From assembly GCA_035651595.1 (NCBI GenBank), contig DASRFJ010000167.1, positions 1 to 64,000 of the forward strand: DNA of 64,000 nucleotides. The letters are read 5' to 3'. The position numbers were made by a program, and so were the translations under genes. The notes below the pieces were generated by a model. It worked only from the letters and a program-made list of their open reading frames with translations. It made no database searches and had not been told where the DNA came from. Below, one piece after another: positions 23,702 to 32,738 of the stretch. The DNA is from JAFARZ01 sp035651595 (lineage in GTDB: Bacteria; Actinomycetota; Actinomycetes; Streptosporangiales; Streptosporangiaceae). Positions within the stretch are counted from its first letter, which is position 1. Every line of letters starts with the position of its first letter.

Positions 23702-25876
23702 ATGAAGCAGATAGCTCAGAACTACAAGACCGGCGAGCTCACCGTGCTTGACGTGCCCGCTCCCGGGTGCCGTCCGGGCGGAGTCGTCGTCCGGTCGCTG
23801 TTCTCGCTGATCTCCACCGGCACCGAGATGATGAAGGTGTCCGAGGCGAGCAAGTCGATGGTCGGCATGGCGCGGGCGCGGCCCGACCAGGTGCGCAAGG
23901 TGCTCGACTCGGTGTCCCAGCAGGGCGCGGTCGCGACGTACAAGAAGGTCATGAACCGGCTCGACTCCTACACCCCGCTCGGCTATTCGCTGTGCGGCGT
24001 GGTGACCGAGGTGGGCCGGGGCGCCGAGGAGTTCCGCGTCGGGCAGGTCGTGGCGGCCGCGGGCAACGAGCATGCCTTGCACGCCGAGTACAACTGGGTG
24101 CCGGTCAACCTGTGCGCCGCGGTGCCGCCGGGTGTTGAGCCCGAACACGCGGCGTTCTCCACCGTCGCGTCGATCGCCATGCACGGCATCCGGCGCGCCG
24201 AGGTCCAGCTGGGCGAGACCGCGGCGGTGATCGGCCTCGGGCTGGTGGGCCAGCTGGTGGTGCGGCTGCTCGCCGCCGCCGGCGTCAAGGTCGTCGGCGT
24301 GGACCCGGTGGCGGATCGCTGCCGCCTGGCGGAGAAGGCCGGTGCGGTGCTGTGCGGGCCTCCCACCGACGAGGGCCTGGCGGAGGTTGTCAGGGAACTC
24401 GCCGAGATCACCAGCGGCCGCGGCGCGGACCACGTGTTCCTGGCCGCCGGCGGCTCCTCCAACGGGCCCGTCGAGGCGGCCGTGAAGCTGGCCAGGGACC
24501 GCGCCCGGGTGGTGGACATCGGCAAGATGCGCCTGGATCTGCCGTGGAACGCGTACTACGACAAGGAACTCGACGTCCGGTTCTCCCGGTCCTACGGGCC
24601 CGGCCGGTACGACGAGCGCTACGAGCTCGAGGGGGTCGACTACCCGGCCGGCTACGTCCGGTGGACCGAGCGGCGCAACCTGGAGTGCTTCCTCGACCTG
24701 CTGGCCCGCAACGAGGTCGAGGTGGCGACGCTTGTCTCGGGCGTCTTCCCGATGAACGACGCGGCGAAGGTCTACACCGATCTGAAGTCGGGCGAGCTGA
24801 AGGCGGTAGGCGTCTTGCTCGAGTACCCGGTGCCCGAGGCCGACGCACCGCCGCCCGCGACCAGTCGCGTGCTGTCGGCCGGTGCCCAGAGCGGGAAACC
24901 GCTGGCCGTTCGGAATAAATCAATCGCGGTCGGCTTCATCGGCGCGGGGAACTACGCGTCGTCGATGCTGCTGCCCCATCTGGCCCGGCACAGCTCGGTG
25001 CGGCTGGCGCACGTCGCGACCACCCGGTCGCTGTCGGTGGTGAACGCCCAGCGGAAGTTCGGCTTCACCACGGCGTCCACGAGTGCCGACGCGGTACTCC
25101 AGGACACGTCGCTTGACGCGATCTTCATCGTGACCAGGCACCGTACGCACGCCGACCTGGTGTGCCGCGCACTCGCGGCGGGCAAGGCGGTCTTCGTCGA
25201 GAAGCCGCTGGCGCTGACCGGCGAGGAGGTCGACCGGATCGTCGCCACCATTGAGGAGACCGGTAACGACCGGCTGATGGTCGGCTTCAACCGGCGCTTC
25301 GCGCCGCTGCTGGTGGCGATGAAGAAGGACTTCGGCACAGCGAGCCTGACGTCCGCGTCCCGCTATCTGGTCAACGCCGGCTCGCTGGCCGCGGACAGCT
25401 GGTACCTCAACGAGGAGGCGGAGGGCTCGCGGTTCGCCGGTGAGGGCGGTCACTTCATCGACACACTGAGCTGGTGGGCCGACAGCCTGCCCGAGGAGGT
25501 CTACGCGGTCCGCGGCCCGGAGAAAGGCGACGTGCAGGTCACGATCAGGTTCGCCGGCGGCTCGTCGGGGACCATCGCGTACCTGACGGGCGGCAACTCG
25601 CGGTACCCGAAGGAAACGCTCGACGCGACGGGCGGCGGGCGCAGCGCACGGCTCGACAACTTCAAGAAGATCACGGTGTGGGCCGGGCGGCGGCAGCATG
25701 GGGTCCGGGCACGGGGCGGCCAGGACAAGGGCCAGCAGGCCGAGCTCGGTCATTTTGTCGAAGCGGCTCTGACTGGCGGTCCGATGCCGATCGGCCTCGC
25801 CTCGCTGCTGGCCACCACCAGGGCGACGATCGCGGTAGGCGAGAGCCTCATCAGCGGGAGCCCGGTGCGAGTATGA
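23702..25876 (+). CDS. Bi-domain oxidoreductase: alcohol dehydrogenase-like plus Gfo/Idh/MocA-like
   Basis: This 724-residue fusion is made of two nucleotide-dependent oxidoreductase modules. Residues ~1-375 are a medium-chain zinc-type dehydrogenase-like domain (ADH GroES-like start; NAD(P) loop AAVIGLGLVGQLVVRLLAAAGVKVVGVD). Residues ~400-700 are a Gfo/Idh/MocA domain (SIAVGFIGAGNYASSMLLPHL, then AGKAVFVEKPLALTGEEVD and LMVGFNRRFAPLL). This arrangement is a known class in surface-glycan clusters, often beside heparinase II/III-like genes as here; a role in NDP-sugar or uronate conversion is likely but the substrate is unknown. The next gene overlaps by 4 bp (ATGA). Confidence 0.92.
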   Translation: MKQIAQNYKTGELTVLDVPAPGCRPGGVVVRSLFSLISTGTEMMKVSEASKSMVGMARARPDQVRKVLDSVSQQGAVATYKKVMNRLDSYTPLGYSLCGVVTEVGRGAEEFRVGQVVAAAGNEHALHAEYNWVPVNLCAAVPPGVEPEHAAFSTVASIAMHGIRRAEVQLGETAAVIGLGLVGQLVVRLLAAAGVKVVGVDPVADRCRLAEKAGAVLCGPPTDEGLAEVVRELAEITSGRGADHVFLAAGGSSNGPVEAAVKLARDRARVVDIGKMRLDLPWNAYYDKELDVRFSRSYGPGRYDERYELEGVDYPAGYVRWTERRNLECFLDLLARNEVEVATLVSGVFPMNDAAKVYTDLKSGELKAVGVLLEYPVPEADAPPPATSRVLSAGAQSGKPLAVRNKSIAVGFIGAGNYASSMLLPHLARHSSVRLAHVATTRSLSVVNAQRKFGFTTASTSADAVLQDTSLDAIFIVTRHRTHADLVCRALAAGKAVFVEKPLALTGEEVDRIVATIEETGNDRLMVGFNRRFAPLLVAMKKDFGTASLTSASRYLVNAGSLAADSWYLNEEAEGSRFAGEGGHFIDTLSWWADSLPEEVYAVRGPEKGDVQVTIRFAGGSSGTIAYLTGGNSRYPKETLDATGGGRSARLDNFKKITVWAGRRQHGVRARGGQDKGQQAELGHFVEAALTGGPMPIGLASLLATTRATIAVGESLISGSPVRV

Positions 25877-28035
25877 AGGCATCTCGGGGGAGCAGGAGCA
25901 TGGTTTCGCGACTGGGGTGGTACGCGCGCCGGGTGGCGCGGATGTCGCCGAGCGAGGTGGCCTGGCGTGTGCGCGACCAGATACTCAAGGCGGTCTGGTC
26001 GCTGCGGCAAGTCAGGCCGGGGCAGGTCGACGCGAGCGCGCAGCGGGTTGCGGACGGGCGGCGGTTCACGGCCGTGCTGCCCGCGGGCACCGCGGAGCTG
26101 GTGCCGGCCGAGGCCGGGGCGGCGATCCTGGCGGCGGCCGACCGGCTGATGCGCGGCGAGTGGGAGATGCTCGGCGTTGCCCGCGATGACCTGGTGACGC
26201 CCGACTGGTTCCGCGACCCGGTGACGGGCCGCCGGTCCGATCCGGGCCGCTACGCGTTCCGCATCGATCATCGCGCCGAAGAGCAAGTCGGCAACGTCAA
26301 GCAGGTGTGGGAGCCGTCCCGGCTGCAGCACCTGACGCTGCTGGCCATGGCCTGGTACCTCAGCCATGACGAGCGGTATGCGCGGCGGGTGGCCGAACAG
26401 CTGCGCTCGTGGTGGCGGGAGAATCCCTTCCTGTCCGGCGTCCACTGGACGAGCGGAATCGAGGTGGGCATCCGGCTGATCAGCTTCGCGTGGATCCGGC
26501 GGCTGCTCGACGACTGGCCCGAGGTCGACGGCTTGTTCGAGAACGACGGCCTCGCGATCCGGCAGATCCGGTGGCATCAGCAGTATCTGGCGGCGTTCCG
26601 CAGCCGTGGCTCGTCGGCCAACAACCACGTGATCGCGGAGGCCGCCGGTCAGCTCGTGGGCAGCTGCGCGTTCGGATGGTACCGGCAGAGCCCGCGGTGG
26701 CGGCGGAACGCCATGCGGCTGCTTGAGTCGGAGCTGGACCGGAACACGTTTCCGTCCGGCATCGGGCGTGAGCTCGCCTCCGACTACCACGGCTTCGTGG
26801 CCGAGCTGGGATTTCTCGCGGCAGTCGAGGCCGACGCGAGCGGCCACCCGCTGAGCGAGCGCACCTGGCAGCGGCTGTGCGCCATGGCGGACGCCGCGGC
26901 CGCCCTGACCGACGAGCGGCTGCGGCCGCCCCGGCAGGGCGACTCCGACGAGGGCCGTGCGGTACTACTGGACGCACCGGCGCGCGGCCACTGGGCGTCC
27001 CTGCTCGCCGTCGCCGGCGAACTCGTCGGCCCGCTCGACTGGTGGCCGGAACCCTCGTCAGACGCGGCCAGCACGGTCGTCGGCGCGCTGGCCCCGTCGC
27101 GGCACGAGCTGGGCGATCGTCCGGCCCAGCGGCCGTCCCGGTTCCCGGACGCCGGCATCACGCTGCTGCGGACCCGGGGCAGGGATCTGCCGGAGATCTG
27201 GTGCCGGTGCGACGGTGGCCCGCACGGCTTCCTCAGCATCGCGGCGCACGCCCACGCGGACGCCCTCTCGGTGGAGGTCCGCCACGGCGGAGTCGACATT
27301 CTGGCCGATCCGGGTACGTACTGCTATCACGGGGAGCCGCGGTGGCGGGCGTACTTCCGGTCCACCCTGGCCCACAACACGGCCGAGCTGGGCGGGCGGG
27401 ATTCCTCCACCGCGGGCGGCCCGTTCCTGTGGTCGCGGCACGCCGTCGCCCGGGAGACCGAGGTCGTCGACGACGGCGACTTCGCCAGCTGGGCGGCCAC
27501 CCACGACGGGTATGGCGTCCTCGATCCGCCGGCCAGGCACCAGCGCTCGGTGCTGCTCGACCGGGCGTCCCGCATCATCGACATCGTCGATGAGATCGGC
27601 ATCGGCGGCCACGACATCCGGCTCGCCTTCCACCTCGGGCCCGACGTCGAGGCGGAGCTGTGCGATTCCCGGGCGCTGCTCTCCTGGCCGACCGCGGCGG
27701 TTTCGCCAGAGATGTCTCCCCAGATACAACCAGAGGTGTCTCCCCAGATACAAAGAGCACGGCTTGAGCTGCCGCCGGTGCTCCGGTGGACGCTGCACCG
27801 CGGCGAGACCGACCCCATCCTCGGCTGGTACTCGCCGGCTTTCGGGCAGCGGGTCCCGGCCTGGACGCTGCTTGGCCGGGGCCGTTCCGTACCAGGGGTG
27901 CCGCTCACCACCAGACTCGAATTTACGGACGGTAGCAAATCGCTTACGCTCATGGCTTCCCGGCAGGCCGTATCATTGTACGCATCGAATGCTCGGCTGA
28001 TTAGGGCCCCGGAGACCCAGGTGGAGGCCAGATGA
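25873..28035 (+). CDS. Heparinase II/III family protein
   Basis: This ~720-residue protein has an alpha-helical toroid N-terminal domain (WYLSHDERYARRVAEQLRSWWRENPFLSGVHWTSGIEVGIRLISF; GSSANNHVIAEAAGQLV) and a C-terminal beta-sandwich heparinase II/III-like domain (GGPHGFLSIAAHAHADALSVEVRHGG, DPGTYCYHGEPRWRAYFRSTLAHNT). The conserved His/Tyr-containing segments suggest polysaccharide lyase-type chemistry on uronate-containing glycan. No signal peptide is visible, as in other cluster-encoded members. ATG 25873 overlaps the previous stop; ATG 25900, after GGGGGAG, is an alternative start. A short internal direct repeat (PEMSPQIQPEVSPQIQ; nucleotides ~27708-27752) interrupts the sandwich domain. 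Confidence 0.9.
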   Translation: MKASRGSRSMVSRLGWYARRVARMSPSEVAWRVRDQILKAVWSLRQVRPGQVDASAQRVADGRRFTAVLPAGTAELVPAEAGAAILAAADRLMRGEWEMLGVARDDLVTPDWFRDPVTGRRSDPGRYAFRIDHRAEEQVGNVKQVWEPSRLQHLTLLAMAWYLSHDERYARRVAEQLRSWWRENPFLSGVHWTSGIEVGIRLISFAWIRRLLDDWPEVDGLFENDGLAIRQIRWHQQYLAAFRSRGSSANNHVIAEAAGQLVGSCAFGWYRQSPRWRRNAMRLLESELDRNTFPSGIGRELASDYHGFVAELGFLAAVEADASGHPLSERTWQRLCAMADAAAALTDERLRPPRQGDSDEGRAVLLDAPARGHWASLLAVAGELVGPLDWWPEPSSDAASTVVGALAPSRHELGDRPAQRPSRFPDAGITLLRTRGRDLPEIWCRCDGGPHGFLSIAAHAHADALSVEVRHGGVDILADPGTYCYHGEPRWRAYFRSTLAHNTAELGGRDSSTAGGPFLWSRHAVARETEVVDDGDFASWAATHDGYGVLDPPARHQRSVLLDRASRIIDIVDEIGIGGHDIRLAFHLGPDVEAELCDSRALLSWPTAAVSPEMSPQIQPEVSPQIQRARLELPPVLRWTLHRGETDPILGWYSPAFGQRVPAWTLLGRGRSVPGVPLTTRLEFTDGSKSLTLMASRQAVSLYASNARLIRAPETQVEAR

Positions 28036-29351
28036 GCCAGCAGGCTCTGGACCTGCGGACGTCGATGCGCGTGGTGCGGCGGCATAAGGTCCTGGTTGCC
28101 GTCGTGATTGTGCTGGGCATGCTCGGTGGCGGCGGTTATGCGTTCCGCTATCCGCCAATGCTCACCAGTACCGCCCTCGTGGTGCTGCCGCAGTCCTCGG
28201 CGCAGAACAACCCGACCATCGCGGGCAACAACGTCGGCGGCACCGATCCGTACACCGCGACCCAGGAAGTGGTCGCGGGCAGCAACCAGGTGCTGGCGAA
28301 CGCGCTGCCGAACGTCCGGCCGCCGATGACGCTGAACGAACTGCTTCAGGTCGTCCAAGTCGGCAGCCTCACCCCGTTCGTGATCTCGATCAGCGCCAAG
28401 AGCAAGGTCGCCGGCGATGCGGAGGCGACGGCGAACGCGGTCGCCAGGAGCTATATCAGCTATATCGGCTCCGCGAAGAGCCCGGTCGGCCGGGTGGCCG
28501 CGCAGCTGCTCCAGCCGGCCACCAGCGTGACCGGCCCGACCCGGACAAAGCAGTTCGCCATCTTCATCGCGGTCGGGGCGCTCGGCGGCGCGCTGCTCGG
28601 CATCATCATCGCGCTGGCGCTGGGGCGCGGCGACTGGCGGCTCCGCGAGCGCGACGAGATCGCCGACTCCATCGGGGTTCCCGTGCTGGTGTCGGTCCCG
28701 TCGGAGGCACCTCGGGACGCGGCCGGCTGGATGAAGCTGCTCCAGGAGTACCAGCCCGATCCCGTGGCCGCCTGGCGGCTGCACAAGACGCTGTACGAGC
28801 TCGGCCTCGTCGGTTCCGGGGCCGCGGACTTCGCGCCGGCCGACCTGACGCTCGCCGTGCTTTCGCTCGCGTCCGACCGGTCCGCGCTCGCCCTCGCCCC
28901 CCAGTTGGCCGCGTTCGCCGCGTCCATTGGTGTCAGAACCGCGCTCGTCGTGGGCCCCCAGCAGGACACGAACGCGACCGCCAGCCTGCGGGCGGCGTGC
29001 GCCGCGCCGCACGCCCCGCTGCATTCCGGGAACTTGCAGACCGCCGTCATCGATCGGGGCGAGGACGCCAAGTCGCCGGACGCCACCTTGACGGTCGTCG
29101 TCGCGGTGGTGGACGGCCAGACACCGAAGGTCGCCGATACCGTGCCTGGCTCGGTGGCGGTGCTGGCGGTCTCGACCGGAGCGGCCACGGCAGGGCAGCT
29201 GGCGCGCGTCGCGGCCAGCGCCGCGGCCGACGGGCTCGAGATCACCGGGATCCTGGTGGCGGATCCCGACCCCGCGGACCCGTCGACCGGATTGGTGCCG
29301 GATCTGTCCCGGCCCAGCCGGCGGAAGATGCCGACACGCCTGACCGGCTAG
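28032..29351 (+). CDS. Wzz-type polysaccharide copolymerase with degenerate kinase-like domain
   Basis: This 439-residue membrane protein has TM1 at about residues 19-38 (HKVLVAVVIVLGMLGGGGYAF). An extracytoplasmic Wzz domain follows, with the typical TSTALVVLPQ opening, then TM2 at about 174-197 and a cytosolic domain. The cytosolic domain resembles CpsD/Wzc-type kinases in layout (DEIADSIGVPVLVSVP; LTLAVLSLASDRSALALAPQLAAFAASIGVRTALVVG), but no Walker A lysine motif or tyrosine tail is present, so it should not be a kinase. It is predicted to control chain length or assembly with a polymerase. The ATG overlaps the heparinase-like gene's stop. Confidence 0.85.
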   Translation: MSQQALDLRTSMRVVRRHKVLVAVVIVLGMLGGGGYAFRYPPMLTSTALVVLPQSSAQNNPTIAGNNVGGTDPYTATQEVVAGSNQVLANALPNVRPPMTLNELLQVVQVGSLTPFVISISAKSKVAGDAEATANAVARSYISYIGSAKSPVGRVAAQLLQPATSVTGPTRTKQFAIFIAVGALGGALLGIIIALALGRGDWRLRERDEIADSIGVPVLVSVPSEAPRDAAGWMKLLQEYQPDPVAAWRLHKTLYELGLVGSGAADFAPADLTLAVLSLASDRSALALAPQLAAFAASIGVRTALVVGPQQDTNATASLRAACAAPHAPLHSGNLQTAVIDRGEDAKSPDATLTVVVAVVDGQTPKVADTVPGSVAVLAVSTGAATAGQLARVAASAAADGLEITGILVADPDPADPSTGLVPDLSRPSRRKMPTRLTG

Positions 29352-29410
29352 CGCCTGACCGGCTGGCGCCTGACCGGCTAGCGCCTTACCGGCTAGCGCC
29401 TTACCGGCTA
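29336..29410. repeat. Five tandem copies of a 15-bp unit at the end of the copolymerase gene
   Basis: The unit (A/G)CGCCTGACCGGCTA (with T/A and A/G variants) repeats five times with exact 15-bp spacing, from inside the last codons of the Wzz-like gene through its stop. Because the unit is a multiple of three and contains the stop TAG, most copies carry an in-frame stop. The third-position TGG variant in copy two interrupts this. Expansion or contraction would not greatly change the protein end. Confidence 0.85.
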
Positions 29411-29519
29411 GCGAAGGCGTATCACGGCCACCCGCGCCGTGCTCCTATGGTCACCGGCCTGGAGCTAACCAGGCTGTTGCGGCGTGCCCAGATGCCAGCG
29501 GCGGAAAAGGCGGAAAAGC

Positions 29520-30668
29520 GTGCGAGTGGCGATCAACCTGCTGACGGAGAATCCGGCGGCGCCGTCGGGCGCGCACTGGTGCTGGACGCGGGTAGTACCG
29601 GAAATGGCGAAACGGCTCGCCTACGACGAGGAACTGCACCTGCTGGTAAGCCCGAAATCGCGGCATATGTACCCGGCGGACGGGCCGAATGTGTTCCACA
29701 TCACCTATCCGTGGTCGAACGAGCGCCGGAACCTCCGCACGCTGTCCGAGCACGTCTACACCCCGGTGCGCCTGCCGCTCAGCCACATCGACATCTTCGC
29801 CACGTTGATGGCACCCATCGTTCGGATTCCGCGATCGGTGGTCATCCATATGAAGACGATGCACGCTTTTACCACCCCGGACGCGATCAACCCGCTGGTT
29901 CGTGCCTACCGCCAGATGAGCTATCCGCGCTCGGTGCGGATCGCGGACGCGGTTATCGTCAATTCGGAAAGCCTGCGCTCAGAGGTGACGCGATACCTGG
30001 AGGTGGACGCCAGCAAGCTGCGGCTCGTCTACGAGGCCATCGACCACGACCTGTTCAAGCTCGGCGATCAGGACGCGGCCCGTGCCCGGGTGGCGTCATA
30101 TGGCGTCACGAAGCCCTACGCGTTGTTCGTCTCGACCTTGTGGCCGTATAAGAACTGTGAGGGCTTGCTGCGAGCCTGGGCGATCGCCCGAGGTGAACTG
30201 GCGGGCAGGCAGCTGGTGATCGTGGGCCGGGGAGACGCCGACTACGTGGCCCAGCTGCGCTCTCTGGTCGCCGAGCTGGGCATCGGGACCGATGTGCTGT
30301 TCACCGGCGGGGTGCCGCTCGAGGACACCGTTCCCTTCTACCAGGCGGCCGACGTGCTGGTGTATCCGTCGCTGAATGAGACGTTCGGCCTGCCGATCCT
30401 CGAAGCGATGGCGTGCGGGTGCCCGGTGGTGACCTCGGACACCACGAGCATGCCGGAGATCGCCGGCGGGGCGGCGATCCTGTCCGATCCCGCCGAACCG
30501 GCCTCGATCGCCCGCGCGATTGTCGAGGCGGTGGGCGAGGGGAGAGACAAGCTCCGCGACAGCGGGATCCGGCGGGCCGGCGAGTTCACCTGGGGGGCGA
30601 TGGCAGCCACGACCCTGGACGTGTACCGCGAGGTCGCCGAGCGGCGCCAGGCCCGGAGGGCGAACTAG
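29520..30668 (+). CDS. Glycosyltransferase family 4 protein
   Basis: This ~382-residue GT-B enzyme starts VRVAINLLTENPAAPSGAHWCW and carries the donor-domain motifs KPYALFVSTLWPYKNCEGLLRAW, VLFTGGVPLEDTVPFYQAADVLVYPSLNETFGLPILEAMACGCPVVTSD. The last contains the EX7E pair typical of retaining GT4 enzymes. GTG 29520 gives the family-like N-terminus; an upstream GTG at 29484 would add 12 basic residues. It probably adds a sugar to the repeat unit. The GT25 gene starts immediately after its stop. Confidence 0.9.
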   Translation: MRVAINLLTENPAAPSGAHWCWTRVVPEMAKRLAYDEELHLLVSPKSRHMYPADGPNVFHITYPWSNERRNLRTLSEHVYTPVRLPLSHIDIFATLMAPIVRIPRSVVIHMKTMHAFTTPDAINPLVRAYRQMSYPRSVRIADAVIVNSESLRSEVTRYLEVDASKLRLVYEAIDHDLFKLGDQDAARARVASYGVTKPYALFVSTLWPYKNCEGLLRAWAIARGELAGRQLVIVGRGDADYVAQLRSLVAELGIGTDVLFTGGVPLEDTVPFYQAADVLVYPSLNETFGLPILEAMACGCPVVTSDTTSMPEIAGGAAILSDPAEPASIARAIVEAVGEGRDKLRDSGIRRAGEFTWGAMAATTLDVYREVAERRQARRAN

Positions 30669-31472
30669 GTGCACGCCTACGTCATCAACCTCGCTCGCTC
30701 CACCGATCGCCGGGCACACATGGTTGCCGAGCTGAGGAACGCCAACCTCGACTACGAATTCGTGGACGGCATTGACGGCGCTGAGCTGGACCTGCACGAC
30801 CCGGCGACCATCGACCCGGCGCTGTTCGACCGGAGCCAGTGGCCGGCCGGAATGGCCGGGTGCGCGCTCAGCCACCTGCGCATCTACCAGAAGATGATCA
30901 CGGACGGGCTGGATACGGCCCTGGTACTCGAGGACGACGTCACGCTGCCCGGCGACCTGAACGGCCTCGCCGACGCGCTCGTCGAGCATCTGGCGGGAGC
31001 GGAACTCGTGCTGCTCAACTATGACAGCAAGGATTCCTGCAAGATGAGCCGGGAGGGCGCCGTGGACCTGCCAGGCTCGCGCCGCCTCGTGCTTCCCATC
31101 GACATTCGCCAGCCGGGGAGTTCCGCGGGCTATGTCATCACGCGGGAGGCCGCCAAGCGCATGAGCGACAGCGTCCTGCCGGTACGGGTCAGCCCCGACG
31201 ACTGGTGGTTCTTCTACCGGGAGGGCGCGCTGGACCGGGTGCGCTGTGTCACGCCGTTGCCAGTCGCCAAGAGTGCCCGGTTCGAGTCGACGATCGGGCT
31301 CTACGGGCTGGGGAAAGGCATCAAGGGCCGGCTGCTAGAGCCACTGGTACGCCGCAAGGTGCCGGTGCTTCACCAGGCGATCTCGTACCGGCGGCAGCTC
31401 ATCTACCGGCAGATGACCCGGTCGGAGCTGGTGGACACGCCGTTCGTCGAGAAGCCGTCCCGTCTGGGCTAG
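30669..31472 (+). CDS. Glycosyltransferase family 25 protein
   Basis: This 267-residue protein begins MHAYVINLARSTDRRAHMVAEL and contains the GT25 blocks MAGCALSHLRIYQKMITDGLDTALVLEDDVTLPGDL (the EDD metal-binding motif) and SSAGYVITREAAKRM. GT25 enzymes add galactose or glucose to lipooligosaccharide- or glycan-type acceptors. It is the last gene of rightward operon 1, convergent with the leftward GT2 gene 20 bp away. The 3' end shows a small duplication (GGGCTAGAA twice) around the stop. Confidence 0.88.
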   Translation: MHAYVINLARSTDRRAHMVAELRNANLDYEFVDGIDGAELDLHDPATIDPALFDRSQWPAGMAGCALSHLRIYQKMITDGLDTALVLEDDVTLPGDLNGLADALVEHLAGAELVLLNYDSKDSCKMSREGAVDLPGSRRLVLPIDIRQPGSSAGYVITREAAKRMSDSVLPVRVSPDDWWFFYREGALDRVRCVTPLPVAKSARFESTIGLYGLGKGIKGRLLEPLVRRKVPVLHQAISYRRQLIYRQMTRSELVDTPFVEKPSRLG

Positions 31473-31492
31473 AAGCTGGGCTAGAACCTGGA

Positions 31493-32662
31493 TCAGACGC
31501 CGACGACCCGTTTACGCCAGCATCGGAAACGCGTTGTGGCCTTACGGGCCGCCATCTGCGTTATCAGCGCCGGATTCAGCTTCGGCGGCTTGCCCGAATC
31601 GGCGAACAGGCCATGGAGCCTGTGCCACTCCCGCAGGTTCTTGGCGTCCGGCCACGCCTGGAGCGCGAACTCGGCATAGCCGTCCACCGATTCTTCGCCG
31701 ACGTCCACCAACGCGGTGGCGCCGACGGCCCGGCTCATCGTGCTGCGGGAGATGGCACGATGGGCGGTATCACGGACCGCCTGACTGAGCGCGGCGCGCG
31801 CCACCGCCAGATGCGCCGCCTCCCGCAGCCGCTCCGGGTCGTCCAGCAGTTCCGAACGCTCACCGAATATGGCGTCGAAAGAGGCGAGACGCTGGGAGAA
31901 GTCATCGAGCATGTCGAACATCGACTGATGCATGTTGCTGGGGTGGATGCGGTAATAGGCCTGGTCGGCCCCGGCGACGAAGCCGACGTCGGACACCGTC
32001 GCTGTCCGCATCCACAGCTCGAAGTCCGCCGCGTGCGGCAGCGTTGCCTTATAGCCGCCGATCTGGCGCAGGACGCTCGTCCGGAGCACTACCTCGGGAG
32101 ACCTGATGATGTTCCTGCCGACCCGGCACCGGTAGGCGAGCCACTGCTGACCCGGCCAGATGATCCAGCTGCGGGGGGAGGTGCGCGCCGCCGGGAGGTG
32201 GGTGTCGGTGAAGTCGACGGGAAAGCCGTAGACGAGGCCGACCGCGGGGTACGTCTCCATCAGCGCGGCCGCTCTCGCCAGGCATCCCGGTGTCAGCAGG
32301 TCGTCCGCGGACAGCAGCGCGGTGTACTCCCCAGATACCTGGGCCAGCCCTTCGTTATACGTCGCGATGTGGCCCTTGTTAACCGTGTGGCAGATCGCGT
32401 GCACGCGGGGATCATTCGCCGCGACCTGGCGGACCACGGCATCGCTGCCATCGGTCGACGCGTCATCGATGACGATGACCTCGGCCGACACGCCCTCCTG
32501 GGACAGGACGCTGTCGACGCACTGGGGGAGGTACCGGCCGTAGTTGTAGCACGGGATGATGACCGACACCGTCGGCCTGCGGCCGTTGAGCGTGCTCGGG
32601 CGCACGATCTGCGCCGTCACGTTCGCCGGCAAGACGCAGCGCCGCACGAGCGCATCCAGCAT
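31493..32662 (-). CDS. Glycosyltransferase family 2 protein
   Basis: This 389-residue protein has a GT-A domain near residues 30-140 (TVSVIIPCYNYGRYLPQCVDSVLSQ, VIVIDDASTDGSDAV, GEYTALLSADDLLTPGCL, with the S-A-D-D metal/nucleotide-binding motif) and a helical C-terminal region. It is likely an inverting transferase for one sugar of the surface glycan. It is the last gene of leftward operon 2, 76 bp after the beta-helix lipoprotein gene, and convergent with the GT25 gene. Confidence 0.9.
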   Translation of the reverse strand: MLDALVRRCVLPANVTAQIVRPSTLNGRRPTVSVIIPCYNYGRYLPQCVDSVLSQEGVSAEVIVIDDASTDGSDAVVRQVAANDPRVHAICHTVNKGHIATYNEGLAQVSGEYTALLSADDLLTPGCLARAAALMETYPAVGLVYGFPVDFTDTHLPAARTSPRSWIIWPGQQWLAYRCRVGRNIIRSPEVVLRTSVLRQIGGYKATLPHAADFELWMRTATVSDVGFVAGADQAYYRIHPSNMHQSMFDMLDDFSQRLASFDAIFGERSELLDDPERLREAAHLAVARAALSQAVRDTAHRAISRSTMSRAVGATALVDVGEESVDGYAEFALQAWPDAKNLREWHRLHGLFADSGKPPKLNPALITQMAARKATTRFRCWRKRVVGV

Positions 32663-32738
32663 CGCTACCCCGCTTGGCTCTTTGCCTTATCGGATCCTTC
32701 GCCTTACAGGAACTCCGGCACCCGCGCCGTGATACACG

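Noticed and set aside
29336..29410. CRISPR-like array
   Set aside because: Repeats are 15 bp, directly tandem without spacers, and no cas genes are present.
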